Positions 8,346 to 18,851 of a stretch of 64,000 bases of DNA are shown here, one piece after another. Every line of letters begins with the position of its first letter. Position 1 is the first letter of the stretch. Source of the stretch: an uncultured beta proteobacterium (GTDB lineage Bacteria; Pseudomonadota; Gammaproteobacteria; Burkholderiales; Rhodocyclaceae); the NCBI GenBank assembly GCA_903886975.1, contig CAISOB010000071.1:1-64000 (forward strand), given 5' to 3'. The translations under genes were made by a program, and so were the position numbers. Below the pieces are notes generated by a model, which saw only the letters and a list, made by a program, of their open reading frames with translations, had not been told where the DNA came from and made no database searches.

Positions 8346-9230
8346 ATGACAATCCTATTTCTGGTTCCGGCTTTCATGATCGTCGCCGTTCTCGTCTATA
8401 TGGCTCGCTACAGCGGCCGTTTGCGAGTGGAGGAGACGCGACTGATCGCTGTCCCGGTCGACGTCGTCTATGCGCATGTTGCCGATTTTCGCACGTGGCA
8501 TGAATGGGCGCCGTGGCTGGAACACGAACGCGATGCGCCAATCGCTCTGCGTGCAGACCCGGCGGGCGTTGGCGGAATCTGCGCCTGGCTGGGCGCCGGC
8601 ACAGGCGCCGGCGAGATTGAACACCAGCGACTGGTCGCCCTGCAGCGCATCGAGCAGCGCATCGACGCGCGCCGGCCATTTCGCTTTCAGGGACGCAGCG
8701 CATGGACCTTCGCCGCGCACTGCGGCGGCACGGAAGTGAACTGGGTCTTGCAGGGCCGCGTCGGATTTGCGCTGCGCGCCTTTGCGCCGACCGTGCGCAG
8801 CGCGATCGCCCTCGATCAGCGCTATGCCCTTGACCGACTCGCCGGTCTCCTCGAGCCGGCCGCAGGCCCGCATGCGCGGGCGCATTATTCGCTGACCTAT
8901 CTGGGGGTGCGCGAGGTATTGCCTTGTTATTATGTCTGCCGCAGCTATAAGGGCCCCCTGGCTGGCCTCGCCCCGGCCTTGCGCGAGGGCTTTGCCAAGC
9001 TGCGCGAAGAAATCGCCGCCGCGGATCTGTGCCCGGCTGGCGAGCCGCTCGCAGTTTACATCAAGACCAATGTCAAACTGCGATCGACCGTTTGCTACAT
9101 GGGCATTCCCATCGCCGGGCCGGCGCCCGAAGGCCTGGCAAGACGCCATCTTCCTGCGCATCGCGCCTACGTCGTGCGCCTCACCGGCAGCTATTCGGCG
9201 CTTGAAATCGCCTGGTACCAGGCCATGTAG
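8346..9230 (+). CDS. SRPBCC/GyrI-like ligand-binding protein, truncated by in-frame TAG
   Basis: 294 codons are readable before a TAG at 9228-9230. The order is an N-terminal transmembrane anchor (about 3-20), an SRPBCC/polyketide-cyclase-like domain (about 27-172, with 'VPVDVVYAHVADFRTWHEWA') and then a GyrI-like/AraC effector-binding domain from about 183. The last domain is cut before its C-terminal strand; that strand is still encoded in the same frame just after the stop (9231-9365). The protein probably binds a small hydrophobic ligand at the inner membrane. It is either a recent pseudogene or a readthrough gene; the surrounding sequence is otherwise intact. Confidence 0.75.
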   Translation: MTILFLVPAFMIVAVLVYMARYSGRLRVEETRLIAVPVDVVYAHVADFRTWHEWAPWLEHERDAPIALRADPAGVGGICAWLGAGTGAGEIEHQRLVALQRIEQRIDARRPFRFQGRSAWTFAAHCGGTEVNWVLQGRVGFALRAFAPTVRSAIALDQRYALDRLAGLLEPAAGPHARAHYSLTYLGVREVLPCYYVCRSYKGPLAGLAPALREGFAKLREEIAAADLCPAGEPLAVYIKTNVKLRSTVCYMGIPIAGPAPEGLARRHLPAHRAYVVRLTGSYSALEIAWYQAM

Positions 9231-9365
9231 CGCGTGCGCATCGAAGGCTTGCAGGTCGATCAGCGCGTTGAACCCTTCGAGCGCTATCTGAACGATCCCG
9301 ACGCCGTAGTCGAGAACGAATGGCGGGTCGATGTGCACATCCCGCTGCGGGCCACCGCTCGATAG
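9231..9365 (+). pseudogene. C-terminal remnant of the SRPBCC/GyrI-like gene after amber codon
   Basis: Forty-four sense codons continue in frame after the TAG and end in a second TAG at 9363-9365. They encode 'PFERYLNDPDAVVENEWRV' followed by 'DVHIPLR', the usual ending of GyrI-like domains (a PPF-x-x-YLNDP block and a final strand). The frame is preserved with no indel, so one nonsense substitution, most simply CAG to TAG, separates the pieces. No start codon or ribosome site serves this part independently. Confidence 0.7.
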
Positions 9366-9430
9366 TCTCTCGCGGGCGCGCAGCACCGAATTTGCCTGCG
9401 CAAGCAATTTCCGCATTCCCGCTAGAGTGT

Positions 9431-9439
9431 TGGTACAAT
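9431..9439 (+). promoter_or_regulatory. Extended -10 promoter element upstream of ndk
   Basis: TGGTACAAT matches an extended -10 element (TGn followed by five of six TATAAT bases), about 75 nt before the ndk start codon. No good -35 hexamer lies 16-18 nt upstream, which is acceptable for an extended -10 promoter. Confidence 0.45.
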
Positions 9440-9512
9440 ACAGGGTTATCCGGTACTTAACTGATTTTTTAACGTTTTCAGCTCGCTTTCCGCGCTGGGG
9501 AGAATTGATTTT

Positions 9513-9941
9513 ATGGCGATAGAACGAACACTTTCGATCATCAAGCCTGATGCGGTGGCCAAGAACGTGATCGGCAAGATTCTTTCGCGTTTTGAAAGCA
9601 ATGGGCTCAGGGTCAGTGCCGCAAAGATGGTCTGGCTCTCGGCGCAGCAAGCCGGCGAGTTTTACGCGGTGCATAGAGAGCGTCCTTTTTACGCGGACTT
9701 GGTTAGCTTCATGAGCTCCGGCCCGGTGATGATCCAGGTGCTCGAAGGCGAGGACGCGATTGCCAAGAACCGCCTGCTGATGGGGGCGACCGATCCGAAG
9801 AAAGCCGACGTGGGAACGATTCGTGCCGATTTTGCGCAGTCGATCGACGCCAATGCCGTGCATGGGTCCGACGGACCCGACACGGCGCGCTTCGAAATCG
9901 AGTTCTTCTTTGCCGGGATGAGTGTTTATTCCGGCCGCTAG
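9513..9941 (+). CDS. ndk: Nucleoside diphosphate kinase
   Basis: A 142-residue cytosolic enzyme that transfers the gamma phosphate of ATP to nucleoside diphosphates through a phosphohistidine. The N-terminal '[20 protein letters not shown]' block, '[18 protein letters not shown]' and the active-site 'NAVHGSD' with His117 are all intact, and length is exactly that of the family. It opens the housekeeping run and is followed after 29 nt by rlmN. An extended -10 promoter is visible at 9431-9439. Confidence 0.98.
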   Translation: MAIERTLSIIKPDAVAKNVIGKILSRFESNGLRVSAAKMVWLSAQQAGEFYAVHRERPFYADLVSFMSSGPVMIQVLEGEDAIAKNRLLMGATDPKKADVGTIRADFAQSIDANAVHGSDGPDTARFEIEFFFAGMSVYSGR

Positions 9942-9970
9942 GCCGGGGGAATTCCTAACAATCCATCGTC

Positions 9971-11092
9971 ATGACCGTCAATCTGCTTGATTTCGATGCC
10001 GCGGGGCTCACGGATTTTTTCGCCGAGCAAGGCGAGAAGTCGTTTCGCGCGCGCCAGGTGCTGCGCTGGATACATCGATGCGGGCAGGGCGATTTTGCCG
10101 CCATGACCGATATCGCCAAGACCCTGCGCGCCAAGCTCATGGCGGTGGCGGTTGTCGCGCCGCCGGCCATCGTCTCGGACCGGCTCGCCGACGATGGCAC
10201 GCGCAAATTCCTGTTCGATGTCGGCGGCGGCAACGCCGTCGAGACCGTATTCATCCCGGAAGACGACCGGGGCACCCTGTGCATTTCGACGCAGGCCGGC
10301 TGTGCACTCGATTGTTCGTTCTGTTCGACCGGCAAGCAGGGCTTCAACCGCAATCTCACGGTCGCCGAAATAATCGGCCAGTTGTGGCAGGCGAATCGTA
10401 CGCTGGAAGCCGACCGAGACCGCGATGGTCAGCTTGCGGAGGACGCCGAGCGCATCATCAGCAACGTGGTGCTGATGGGCATGGGCGAGCCGCTCGCCAA
10501 TTTCGAAAACACCGTCACCGCCCTGCGCCTGATGCTCGACGACAACGCATACGGCTTGTCGCGCCGCCGGGTCACCGTGTCGACCTCGGGTTTGGTGCCG
10601 GCGATCGACCGCCTGCGCGACGAGTGTCCGGTGGCGCTGGCCGTTTCGCTGCATGCGCCGAATGATGCGCTGCGCGACGAACTGGTGCCGGTCAATCGCA
10701 AATACCCGCTGCGCGAGTTGATGGCCGCATGCAATCGTTATCTTGAAAAGGCGCCGCGTGATTTTGTCACCTTCGAATACGTCATGCTCGATGGGGTGAA
10801 TGATTCGGACGCGCAGGCGCGCGAACTGCTCGCCCTGACACGCGAGGTGCCGCGCAAATTCAACCTGATCCCGTTCAACCCGTTTCCGGGAACGTCCTAC
10901 CGCCGTTCGCCGGCGCCGCGCATTCGCCGATTTGCAGAGATCTTGATGGAGGCGGGGGTGGTGACGACCACCCGCAAGACGCGCGGTGACGACATTGATG
11001 CGGCCTGCGGCCAGCTGGCCGGGCAGGTGCTCGACAAGACGCGCCGGACGGCGCGCCGGACGATTGTCTTGAACGAGGTCGACGCACGATGA
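9971..11092 (+). CDS. rlmN: 23S rRNA/tRNA adenine-C2 methyltransferase RlmN
   Basis: A 373-residue radical-SAM enzyme that methylates C2 of A2503 in 23S rRNA and A37 in some tRNAs. The iron-sulfur ligands form CALDCSFC (Cys111, Cys115, Cys118). '[13 protein letters not shown]' follows, as does the resolving-cysteine region near the C-terminus ('[17 protein letters not shown]'). Full length, no anomalies. The stop overlaps the pilF start (ATGA), placing it in one operon with pilF and rodZ. The start at 9971 has only a distant GGGGGA upstream. Confidence 0.97.
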   Translation: MTVNLLDFDAAGLTDFFAEQGEKSFRARQVLRWIHRCGQGDFAAMTDIAKTLRAKLMAVAVVAPPAIVSDRLADDGTRKFLFDVGGGNAVETVFIPEDDRGTLCISTQAGCALDCSFCSTGKQGFNRNLTVAEIIGQLWQANRTLEADRDRDGQLAEDAERIISNVVLMGMGEPLANFENTVTALRLMLDDNAYGLSRRRVTVSTSGLVPAIDRLRDECPVALAVSLHAPNDALRDELVPVNRKYPLRELMAACNRYLEKAPRDFVTFEYVMLDGVNDSDAQARELLALTREVPRKFNLIPFNPFPGTSYRRSPAPRIRRFAEILMEAGVVTTTRKTRGDDIDAACGQLAGQVLDKTRRTARRTIVLNEVDAR

Positions 11093-11895
11093 ACCCGCTG
11101 CGCAGCTTTCTTGCCGTTTTCTGTCTCTGCGCCGTGTTGCTCGCAGCGGCGTCGCCAGCCCAAGCGCAGAACGCCGCTCCGCCCGCCTCCGATACCTTTT
11201 CGCCGTCAACGTCGGTGCCGAAGGATGCGCGTACGCGGGCGCAAGTTCATACCGAATTGGGCTCGCTCTACTTTCAGAGCGGCAACCTGATCGTCGCGCT
11301 TGAAGAACTGACCATCGCCACCTCGATCGATCCGAACTATGCCCCGGCGTTTAGCACGCGCGGTCTTGTCCTCTACTACATCAAGGAGTACGAATCGGCT
11401 GACAAGGACTTCCGGCGTGCCTTGAGTCTTGATGAAAAGGATCCGGAGATCAGCAACAATTACGGCTGGTTTCTCTGTCAGATCGGCCGCGAGAAAGAGT
11501 CCATCGCGCAGTTTCAGCGGGCGATCAAGAATCCGCTGTATCAGACGCCGGAAGTCGCGTACCTGAATGCTGGCACCTGCTTCCTTAAGATCGGTGACCT
11601 GGCTTCGGCCGACGACTACGTCCGGCGTAGCCTGCGCCTTTCGCCGGAAAACCCGAAAGCACTGTTGCAACTGGCCAGAATCAGCTACCAGCGCGGCAAT
11701 TATGACGCCGCCGCGCAACATCTGAAGGACGTCGTTCGTCTGAGCGATCCGGGCGCCGAGACGCTCTGGTTGTATCTGCGCGTTTCCCGCCGCTTGAACG
11801 ATGCGCAGGCCGAAAGCAGTTTCGCTGCCCAGTTGCGGCGAAGATTTCCTGACTCGCCCGAGTACGAGCAATTGCTGAAAGGAAACTACGAATGA
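11089..11895 (+). CDS. pilF: Type IV pilus biogenesis/stability protein PilF (PilW)
   Basis: A 268-residue exported TPR protein that serves as pilotin for the PilQ secretin in type IV pilus assembly. TPR repeats fill about residues 45-255 ('[20 protein letters not shown]', '[14 protein letters not shown]'). The position between rlmN and rodZ/ispG is the standard PilF locus of beta- and gammaproteobacteria. Oddly, the N-terminus looks like a type I signal ending in AQA-Q. The usual lipobox cysteine is missing; the only nearby Cys residues are inside the hydrophobic core. It overlaps both neighbours by 4 nt. Confidence 0.9.
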   Translation: MNPLRSFLAVFCLCAVLLAAASPAQAQNAAPPASDTFSPSTSVPKDARTRAQVHTELGSLYFQSGNLIVALEELTIATSIDPNYAPAFSTRGLVLYYIKEYESADKDFRRALSLDEKDPEISNNYGWFLCQIGREKESIAQFQRAIKNPLYQTPEVAYLNAGTCFLKIGDLASADDYVRRSLRLSPENPKALLQLARISYQRGNYDAAAQHLKDVVRLSDPGAETLWLYLRVSRRLNDAQAESSFAAQLRRRFPDSPEYEQLLKGNYE

Positions 11896-12887
11896 GCGGG
11901 CAGATCGTTCCCCTCTGCGTAAACGGCGACGCAGCGTCGGCGAGCCCGGCGCTCGGCGACGGTCAGAAAGTTCCCGTCGAGGCCATGCTGGCCACGAGCG
12001 TCGGTCAGCAACTGCGCGCGGCGCGTAGCACCCAGGGGCTCAGCGCCGCCGACATCGCCAAGAAGCTGAAACTGAGCACGCATCAGGTCGAAGCGCTCGA
12101 GGCCGACGACTGGTCGCGTTTGCCTTGCAATACGATTATCCGCGGCTTCGTGCGCAATTATGCGCGTCTGCTTGGCCTCGATTCCGACGCCTTGATGGCC
12201 ATGCTCGACCGATTGCAAATGCCGCACACGCCGGAACTCGAGATGCCGGTGGGAACCAATGTGCGTGTTCCGCAAGAGGGCGGGGTCGAGCGGCGCGACT
12301 ATCTTAGGGTGTTTGCCGGCCTGGCCGTGTTGGGCTTGGTGGTATTGGCCTATTTCCTGTTTCCGCAGGACTTGTTGCAATCGACGGTGGCTACGCTGAA
12401 AGCGATGACGTTACCGCGCGAGGCGACGGTCGCGAAAGCCGTCCCGGCGCCCACTTCTGTGTCCGTTCCGGCCAAGGTGCCGGAAGCGCCAGCTACGACG
12501 CCACTCCCAGCGACTACGGCGCCCGCTCTTGAACCGGCGATCCCCGTAGCACAGCCGGCGGCCATACCCGCTCAGCTTGCACCACTGGCTAGCATCAACC
12601 CTCGACCTGCAACGCCGGCCAGCATTGCGCCGACCGCCGACACGCCATCCCGCAGGAACCTCAAGTTCACCTTTAACCAACCTTCGTGGGTGGAGGTTCG
12701 CGACCGCAGGGGCGAGGTCGTTTTTTCACAGTTGTGCCAGGCCGGGAGCGAGCGCGAAATCGAAGGGCAACCGCCTTTTGCGCTGGTGATTGGCAACGCC
12801 AGCCATGTGACCCTGCAGTACAACGGTAAACCCGTCGATCTGTCCAAGCGCAGCAAGGAAGACGTCGCGCGTGTTACCGTCGAGTGA
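11892..12887 (+). CDS. rodZ: Cytoskeleton protein RodZ
   Basis: A 331-residue bitopic protein that links MreB to the cell-wall elongation machinery. It has a cytoplasmic helix-turn-helix domain at about 37-105 ('[20 protein letters not shown]'), a transmembrane helix at about 138-157, an Ala/Pro-rich periplasmic linker at about 160-255 and a DUF4115 domain at about 258-331 ('[17 protein letters not shown]'). The first 30 residues before the HTH are longer than in many relatives. The gene is sandwiched between pilF (4-nt overlap) and ispG (17-nt overlap). Confidence 0.93.
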   Translation: MSGQIVPLCVNGDAASASPALGDGQKVPVEAMLATSVGQQLRAARSTQGLSAADIAKKLKLSTHQVEALEADDWSRLPCNTIIRGFVRNYARLLGLDSDALMAMLDRLQMPHTPELEMPVGTNVRVPQEGGVERRDYLRVFAGLAVLGLVVLAYFLFPQDLLQSTVATLKAMTLPREATVAKAVPAPTSVSVPAKVPEAPATTPLPATTAPALEPAIPVAQPAAIPAQLAPLASINPRPATPASIAPTADTPSRRNLKFTFNQPSWVEVRDRRGEVVFSQLCQAGSEREIEGQPPFALVIGNASHVTLQYNGKPVDLSKRSKEDVARVTVE

Positions 12888-14142
12888 GAGTGAGCGTTTG
12901 TCAGCAGATCCAGCAGCCAGCAGAGCCCGGCGCCGCCCGACGCGCGCCGTACGTATCGGTCCGGTGACCGTGGGCGGCGATTCGCCCGTGGTCATCCAGT
13001 CGATGACCAATACCGATACCGTCGATGTGCTCAAGACCGCAATCCAGTGCGCCGAACTCGCGCGCGCCGGTTCCGAGATCGTGCGCATTACGGTCAACAC
13101 GCCGGAAGCGGCGGCCGCCGTGCCGCAGATATGGGCGCATCTCGAGCGCATAGGCGTGCACGTGCCGTTGATCGGGGACTTCCATTACAACGGCCACCGC
13201 CTGCTCGCCGACTATCCCGAATGCGCGCAGGTCCTGGCCAAGTACCGCATCAATCCGGGCAACGTCGGGCACGGCAGGAAGCGCGACGAGCAGTTCGCGC
13301 AAATGGTCGAGATCGCCTGCCGCCATGACAAACCGGTGCGCATAGGGGTGAACTGGGGTAGTCTCGACCAGGATCTCTTGGCGCGCATCATGGACGAGAA
13401 CGCCACGCGCGCCGAACCGATGGACGCCATCGAAGTGATGCGCGAGGCGATGGTCGCCTCGGCGCTGGAGTCGGCGGCAAGGGCCGAAGAGATTGGTCTG
13501 CCCGGCGATCGTATTATCTTGTCATGCAAGGTCTCCGGCGTGCAGGACCTGATTGCCATCTATCGCGAACTGTCGCGACGTTCGGACTACCCGCTGCATC
13601 TTGGTTTGACCGAGGCGGGCATGGGTTCGAAAGGCATCGTCGCGTCGACGGCGGCGATGGCGGTGCTGTTGCAGGAAGGTATCGGCGATACGATTCGCGT
13701 TTCGCTGACGCCCGAACCTGGCGGCGATCGTACGCAGGAAGTCGTCGTCGCGCAGGAAATGTTGCAGACCATGGGTTTGCGCGCCTTTACGCCGATGGTC
13801 GCGGCCTGCCCGGGCTGCGGCCGGACGACCAGCACCTTTTTTCAGGAACTTGCGCAGTCCATCCAGAGCCATGTGCGTGCGCATATGCCACAGTGGCGCA
13901 TCGAATACGACGGCGTCGAGAACATGACGCTGGCCGTCATGGGCTGCATCGTCAATGGGCCGGGGGAAAGCAAGCACGCGAATATCGGAATCAGCCTGCC
14001 GGGAACCGGCGAAGCGCCGGCGGCACCGGTCTTCGAGGACGGCGTCAAAACGGTGACGCTGCGCGGCGACAACATCGCCGAAGAATTCACCGCCATCGTC
14101 GAACGCTATGTGGCACGCACTTACAAGAGAAAGATCGCCTGA
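12871..14142 (+). CDS. ispG: 4-hydroxy-3-methylbut-2-en-1-yl diphosphate synthase
   Basis: A 423-residue [4Fe-4S] enzyme of the MEP isoprenoid pathway; it converts MEcPP to HMBPP. Cluster ligands are Cys313 and Cys316 (CPGCG) and Cys359 (GCIVNGPGE), with the catalytic Glu366 in the last motif. The start is GTG at 12871, inside the end of rodZ, with AAGGAAG at 12855-12861 as ribosome site. The long insert between TIM barrel and iron-sulfur domain seen in some bacteria is moderate here. hisS follows after 5 nt. Confidence 0.97.
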   Translation: MLPSSESERLSADPAASRARRRPTRAVRIGPVTVGGDSPVVIQSMTNTDTVDVLKTAIQCAELARAGSEIVRITVNTPEAAAAVPQIWAHLERIGVHVPLIGDFHYNGHRLLADYPECAQVLAKYRINPGNVGHGRKRDEQFAQMVEIACRHDKPVRIGVNWGSLDQDLLARIMDENATRAEPMDAIEVMREAMVASALESAARAEEIGLPGDRIILSCKVSGVQDLIAIYRELSRRSDYPLHLGLTEAGMGSKGIVASTAAMAVLLQEGIGDTIRVSLTPEPGGDRTQEVVVAQEMLQTMGLRAFTPMVAACPGCGRTTSTFFQELAQSIQSHVRAHMPQWRIEYDGVENMTLAVMGCIVNGPGESKHANIGISLPGTGEAPAAPVFEDGVKTVTLRGDNIAEEFTAIVERYVARTYKRKIA

Positions 14143-14147
14143 CCATC

Positions 14148-15443
14148 ATGAGCCAAACCATCCAGTCCGTGCGCGGGATGAACGACATCCTGCCCGGCGA
14201 GGCAGAGTTCTGGGAGATTTTCGAGGAAACCATCCGCTCCTGGCTGAAGAGCTACGGCTACAAGCCGATCCGCCTGCCCATCGTCGAGCCGACGCCGCTC
14301 TTTAAGCGCGCCATCGGCGAAGTCACCGACATCGTCGAAAAGGAGATGTATTCTTTCACCGACAGCTTGAACGGCGAAACCTTGACCTTGCGCCCTGAGG
14401 GTACCGCGGGCTGCGTGCGCGCGCTGATCCAGCACAAGCTGGCGGCACAGCAGCCGCAGCGGCTCTACTACATGGGCCAGATGTTCCGCCACGAGCGGCC
14501 GCAGAAAGGGCGCTACCGCCAGTTCAACCAGGTCGGCGTCGAGTCCTTCGGCTATGCCGGTCCCGACATCGATGCCGAGCAGATCCTGATGGGCGCGCGC
14601 CTGTGGGACGACCTCGGCCTCGACGGCATCAATTTGCAGATCAATTCGCTCGGGCAGCCAAATGAGCGCGCCAATCACCGCGTCGAACTCATCGCGCATT
14701 TCGAAAGATATGCCGACGTGCTTGACGAGGAAGCAAAGCGCCGCCTGCACACCAATCCGCTGCGCATCCTCGACAGCAAGAACCCGTATATGCAGGAAGT
14801 GATCGCCGCAGCGCCGATTTTGGTCGACCATCTGGGCAGCGAATCGCTGGCGCATTTCGAAGGCGTGCAGCAGGTACTGCGCGACGCCGGCCTGCCTTAC
14901 GTGCTCAATCCGCGCCTGGTGCGCGGCCTCGACTACTACAACCTCACCGTTTTCGAGTGGATCACCGACCGCCTGGGTGCGCAGGGAACGGTCTGCGCCG
15001 GCGGCCGCTACGACGCGCTGGTCGAGCAACTCGGCGGCAAGCCGACGCCGGCCTGCGGATTCGCCATGGGCGTCGAGCGCCTGTTGGCGCTGATGCGCGA
15101 AGCGGGTGGCGAACCCGCGCTCGAGGGCATTGATGTCTATCTTGTGCATCAGGGCGAGGCGGCTTCGCGCATGGCGCCGCGCGTTGCCGAAGGCTTGCGC
15201 GACCACGGCATCGATGTGCTCTTCCATTGCGGCGGCGGCAGTTTCAAGTCGCAGATGAAGAAAGCCGACGCCTCGGGAGCCGCTTTTGCCGTTATTATCG
15301 GCGACGACGAAGCGCAGGCCGGCGAAGTGACACTCAAGCCCCTGCGCAGCCAAGGCGATCAGCCTAACGAACAAAAGCGGGTCGGCGTCGATGCGGTCGC
15401 CGACGAAATCATGAATTCATTTATAGACTGGGAAGAAGCGTAA
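14148..15443 (+). CDS. hisS: Histidine-tRNA ligase
   Basis: A 431-residue class II aminoacyl-tRNA synthetase that charges tRNA-His. Motif 2 is '[19 protein letters not shown]'. Histidine-site blocks are '[15 protein letters not shown]' and '[15 protein letters not shown]', motif 3 is 'GFAMGVERL', and an anticodon-binding domain fills about 330-431. The ATG at 14148 follows the ispG stop by five bases; the same frame is open far upstream across ispG, but that part has no family resemblance. The stop overlaps the next start by one base. Confidence 0.97.
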   Translation: MSQTIQSVRGMNDILPGEAEFWEIFEETIRSWLKSYGYKPIRLPIVEPTPLFKRAIGEVTDIVEKEMYSFTDSLNGETLTLRPEGTAGCVRALIQHKLAAQQPQRLYYMGQMFRHERPQKGRYRQFNQVGVESFGYAGPDIDAEQILMGARLWDDLGLDGINLQINSLGQPNERANHRVELIAHFERYADVLDEEAKRRLHTNPLRILDSKNPYMQEVIAAAPILVDHLGSESLAHFEGVQQVLRDAGLPYVLNPRLVRGLDYYNLTVFEWITDRLGAQGTVCAGGRYDALVEQLGGKPTPACGFAMGVERLLALMREAGGEPALEGIDVYLVHQGEAASRMAPRVAEGLRDHGIDVLFHCGGGSFKSQMKKADASGAAFAVIIGDDEAQAGEVTLKPLRSQGDQPNEQKRVGVDAVADEIMNSFIDWEEA

Positions 15444-16117
15444 TGGCGACCTACGACCTCGAAGAGCAGGAGCAACTTGACGAAATCAAGGTGTGGTGGA
15501 AACAGCATGGCAACCTCTTGATCAACGTCCTTACCGGCGCGGCAGTGATCGTCATCGCGTGGCAGGGCTGGAACTGGTATCAGCGCAACCAGTCCGCGCA
15601 GGCAGCCAACGTCTTCAATGTCCTGCAAAATGCGGCGCAGGACAAGGATACGCAACGATTGAAGGCGGCCAGTGGCGAACTTGTCGAGAAGTTTGGCGGA
15701 ACGACCTATGCGTCACTGGGTGCGCTGACCACCGCCAAGGCCATGATCGATGCGGGCGATGCCAAGACCGGCAAGCTGCAGTTGCAATGGGTCGTCGAGC
15801 ACGGCAAGGACGAGTTGCGCGATCTTGCGCGTTTGCGTCTGGCCGCCGTGCTGCTCGACGAAAAGGCTTATGATCAGGCTCTGCAGCAATTCGATGGCAC
15901 AGTCAGCCCGAGCTTTGCGGCGCGTTTTGCCGACAACCGCGGCGATGTGTTGAGCGCGCAGGGCAAAAAGGCCGAAGCGGTCACCGCGTATCAGGCCGCG
16001 CTCGCCAAGCTCGACGAGAGCGGCCGTCAGGGCAACGGAGGCTGGGAAGGGCAATCGCATGCCGTCTATCGCGAACTCGTGCAGCAGAAGCTCGATGCGC
16101 TGGGCGGAGCGAAATAA
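15443..16117 (+). CDS. YfgM family inner-membrane tetratricopeptide protein
   Basis: A 224-residue protein with a cytoplasmic N-terminus ('YDLEEQEQLDEIKVWWKQHG'), one transmembrane helix at about 24-42 and a periplasmic TPR-like domain. YfgM-type proteins (DUF2133) act as periplasmic chaperone partners of the SecYEG translocon with PpiD. The location between hisS and bamB is the conserved one. It overlaps hisS by one base and its stop touches the bamB start. No anomalies. Confidence 0.9.
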   Translation: MATYDLEEQEQLDEIKVWWKQHGNLLINVLTGAAVIVIAWQGWNWYQRNQSAQAANVFNVLQNAAQDKDTQRLKAASGELVEKFGGTTYASLGALTTAKAMIDAGDAKTGKLQLQWVVEHGKDELRDLARLRLAAVLLDEKAYDQALQQFDGTVSPSFAARFADNRGDVLSAQGKKAEAVTAYQAALAKLDESGRQGNGGWEGQSHAVYRELVQQKLDALGGAK

Positions 16118-17268
16118 TGAGGAGAGGTCTTGCCGCCGCGGCGCTGGCAATGCTGTTCGGACTGTCGCTGGTCGGCTGCTCGACGCTGGATTCGATCAAT
16201 CCCTTTGCCAGCAAGGGGCCGAAAATGGCCGAGTTGTTGCCGATCAAGACGACGGTCGAAGCGCATATCGTCTGGCGTGAGAAAGTCGGCAAGAGCGACG
16301 TCTATGCCTTTACCCCGGCAATCGTCGGTCGATCAGTCTATGCCGCCGGAAATGACGGCAACCTGATCCGCGTCGATGACGGCAAGCTGGTCTGGAAAAT
16401 CAATGCCGGGCAAGCACTCTCCGGCGGCGTGGGGGCCAACGCCGAGATGGTCGTCGTCGGTTCGCCGAAGGGCGAGTTGCTGGCTTTTGCCAGTGCCGAC
16501 GGAAAACTGCTTTGGAAGGCCAAGACCACGAGCGAAATCCTTTCGCCGCCGGTCCTCGGCGATGGTTTCGTCGTCGCGCGCAGCGGCGACAACCGCCTGG
16601 CCGCGTACGATGCCGTCGATGGCAAGCGCAAATGGATTTATCAGCGGCCAACGCCGGCGTTGTCGCTGCGCGTTACGACCGCGCCGGTCATCGACCAGCA
16701 GTATGTTTTCGCGGGTTTCCCCGGCGGCAAGCTGATCGCCATCAACAGCGCCAACGGCGCAGCGGTCTGGGACGGCACGGTAGCCTTGCCGAAAGGTGCG
16801 ACCGAACTCGATCGCGTCGCCGACATCACGAGTCCCCCGGTTATTGCCGGACGGTTGATCTGCGCTGTCGCCTTTCAGGGTCGCGTCGCCTGTTTCGAAC
16901 TTGGCAACGGCAACCTCGCCTGGGCACGCGACATGTCGAGCGCTGTCGGTCTGGCGATCGATGCGCGCTACCTCTATGTCAGCGACGACAAGGGCGCAGT
17001 GCATGCCCTCGACCTGGCAAGCGGCGCCAGCATCTGGAAGCAGGACAAGCTGCTCAATCGCCGCGTGACGGCGCCGCAGGCGCTGCGCGGTCTGGTCGCG
17101 GTCGCCGATATCCAGGGCGTGGTCCACTTCCTAAATCGCGACGACGGTTCCTTTGTCGCGCGCGTGACCACCGACGGTAGCCCCGTCGTTGCGCCGCTGC
17201 AGGCGCTCTCAGGCAACCTCCTGGTGCAGACGAGCAACGGCGGTGTTTTCGCCATCGAGGCGAACTGA
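16117..17268 (+). CDS. bamB: Outer membrane protein assembly factor BamB
   Basis: A 383-residue outer-membrane lipoprotein of the BAM complex. The signal 'LAMLFGLSLVGC' gives an acylated Cys near residue 20. The rest is an eight-bladed beta propeller made of PQQ-type repeats: 'GNDGNLIRVDDGKLVWKINA', 'ASADGKLLWKAKT' and similar strands recur every 40-45 residues to the end. It scaffolds BamA during insertion of outer-membrane proteins. The gene sits between yfgM and der as in most proteobacteria. Confidence 0.96.
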   Translation: MRRGLAAAALAMLFGLSLVGCSTLDSINPFASKGPKMAELLPIKTTVEAHIVWREKVGKSDVYAFTPAIVGRSVYAAGNDGNLIRVDDGKLVWKINAGQALSGGVGANAEMVVVGSPKGELLAFASADGKLLWKAKTTSEILSPPVLGDGFVVARSGDNRLAAYDAVDGKRKWIYQRPTPALSLRVTTAPVIDQQYVFAGFPGGKLIAINSANGAAVWDGTVALPKGATELDRVADITSPPVIAGRLICAVAFQGRVACFELGNGNLAWARDMSSAVGLAIDARYLYVSDDKGAVHALDLASGASIWKQDKLLNRRVTAPQALRGLVAVADIQGVVHFLNRDDGSFVARVTTDGSPVVAPLQALSGNLLVQTSNGGVFAIEAN

Positions 17269-17271
17269 TCC

Positions 17272-18729
17272 TTGAAACCTACCATCGTTCTCGTCGGTCG
17301 CCCGAATGTCGGCAAATCAACCCTCTTTAACCGCCTGACCAAGACGCGCGACGCGCTGGTCGCCGATATCCCGGGGCTGACCCGCGACCGGCATTACGGC
17401 CACGGCAAGCTCGGCAGCAAACCTTATCTGGCAGTCGATACGGGCGGTTTTGAACCGCTCGCCAAAGACGGCATCATGCACGAAATGGCGCGCCAGACTG
17501 AGCAGGCGATCGCCGAAGCCGATGCCGTCATATTCGTCGTCGACGGCCGCACCGGCGTCACCGCGCTCGACAAGGAGATCGCCAACAAGCTGCGCAAGGC
17601 GGAGCGCCCGGTGTTCGTCGCGGTGAACAAGTCCGAAGGCATGAACGAAGGCATCGTCATCGCCGATTTTCACGAGCTTGGTCTTGGCGAACCGCAGGCC
17701 ATTTCGGCGACCCACGGCGAGGGCGTGCGCAGCCTGATCGAGCTGGCGCTCTCGCCGTACCCTGAGCCGGAAGAAGAGCCCCAGGAAAGCGACGTCCTGA
17801 AAGTGGCGATCGTCGGGCGGCCGAACGTCGGCAAGAGCACGATGATCAATTCGTTGCTCGGCGAGGAAAGAGTGATCGCCTTTGACCAGCCGGGAACGAC
17901 GCGCGATTCGATCTATGTCGATTTCGAGCGTGCCGGCAAGCAATACACCCTGATCGACACGGCCGGGCTGCGGCGCAAGGGCAAGGTTTTCGAAACCCTG
18001 GAAAAATTCTCGGTGATCAAGACGCTGCAATCGATCGAGGATGCGCACGTGGTGATCCTGGTGCTCGATGCCCAGCAGGATATCTCCGATCAGGACGCGC
18101 ATATCGCCGGCTTCGTCGTCGAATCGGGCCGCGCGCTGGTTGTCGCCGTGAATAAATGGGACGGCCTTGATTCCTACGTGCGTGATCAACTCAAGAGCGA
18201 TCTCGAAGCCAAGCTCAAGTTTCTCGATTTTTCCGACTTCCACTATGTCTCGGCGCTCAAGGGACAGGGCCTGGGCGCCGTCTTTCGTTCGGTCGATGCG
18301 GCCTACAAGGCGGCCATAGCCGACCTGTCGACGCCGCAATTGACCCGCACACTGATCGACGCGGTGGCCAGGCAATCGCCGCCGCGCAGCGGCATCTTCC
18401 GTCCCAAGCTGCGCTATGCGCATCAAGGCGGCCGCAATCCCCCTGTCATCGTGATCCACGGCAATGCGCTCGACAAGCTGCCGGACGCGTATCGACGCTA
18501 TCTCGAGCACGTGTTCCGTGACGTCTTCAAATTGCATGGCACGCCGCTGCGTATCCAGTTCAATGTCTCGCAGAACCCTTTCGCCGATCGCAAGAAACCG
18601 GAGCAAAACCGGCGTAAGCCAAAAGCCGAAGAAAAGCCGCGGCCGAGGGCCGTGCCGTCCTCCAAACCCGAGGCCGGCGCGAAACCCAGCCCAAAGCCGC
18701 GGCCAAAACCCAAACCGCCGGCGGCCTGA
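17272..18729 (+). CDS. der: Ribosome biogenesis GTPase Der (EngA)
   Basis: A 485-residue double-GTPase needed for 50S subunit maturation. Two P-loops are present, GRPNVGKS at 9-16 and again at 182-189, with 'DTGG' and 'DTAG' switch motifs and NKxD motifs, followed by a KH-like domain (about 355-440). The start is TTG at 17272, three bases after the bamB stop; it gives the family N-terminus [12 protein letters not shown]. The C-terminus carries an extra tail of about 45 residues, almost all Lys, Arg, Pro and Ala, likely disordered and RNA-binding. Confidence 0.97.
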   Translation: MKPTIVLVGRPNVGKSTLFNRLTKTRDALVADIPGLTRDRHYGHGKLGSKPYLAVDTGGFEPLAKDGIMHEMARQTEQAIAEADAVIFVVDGRTGVTALDKEIANKLRKAERPVFVAVNKSEGMNEGIVIADFHELGLGEPQAISATHGEGVRSLIELALSPYPEPEEEPQESDVLKVAIVGRPNVGKSTMINSLLGEERVIAFDQPGTTRDSIYVDFERAGKQYTLIDTAGLRRKGKVFETLEKFSVIKTLQSIEDAHVVILVLDAQQDISDQDAHIAGFVVESGRALVVAVNKWDGLDSYVRDQLKSDLEAKLKFLDFSDFHYVSALKGQGLGAVFRSVDAAYKAAIADLSTPQLTRTLIDAVARQSPPRSGIFRPKLRYAHQGGRNPPVIVIHGNALDKLPDAYRRYLEHVFRDVFKLHGTPLRIQFNVSQNPFADRKKPEQNRRKPKAEEKPRPRAVPSSKPEAGAKPSPKPRPKPKPPAA

Positions 18730-18776
18730 TTTCCTTGTCAGGACAATTGCATAGGCAGGCCAAGGACAAGGGAAAA
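18730..18776 (+). repeat. Imperfect inverted repeat just after der
   Basis: TTTCCTTGTC at 18730-18739 pairs with GACAAGGGAAA at 18765-18775, with one bulged G and a loop of about 25 nt. There is no T-run on the + strand, so it is not a standard intrinsic terminator. It may be an mRNA 3' structure protecting the der end of the operon. Confidence 0.35.
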
Positions 18777-18851
18777 TCGAAAAGAAGAGCAGAAATCAGC
18801 GGCGATTCGCAACTTATTCTGCACTTCTTTTCACGGCCATTGTCCTAGCTC

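Noticed and set aside
6767..8377. 536-codon leftward open frame opposite dctQ/dctM
   Set aside because: Rich in His, Arg, Asp and Gln as expected for the antisense of a high-GC membrane-protein gene; dctM on the other strand is certain.
13524..14147. Upstream extension of the hisS frame across ispG
   Set aside because: The extension is the out-of-phase translation of ispG; the HisRS family begins at 14148.
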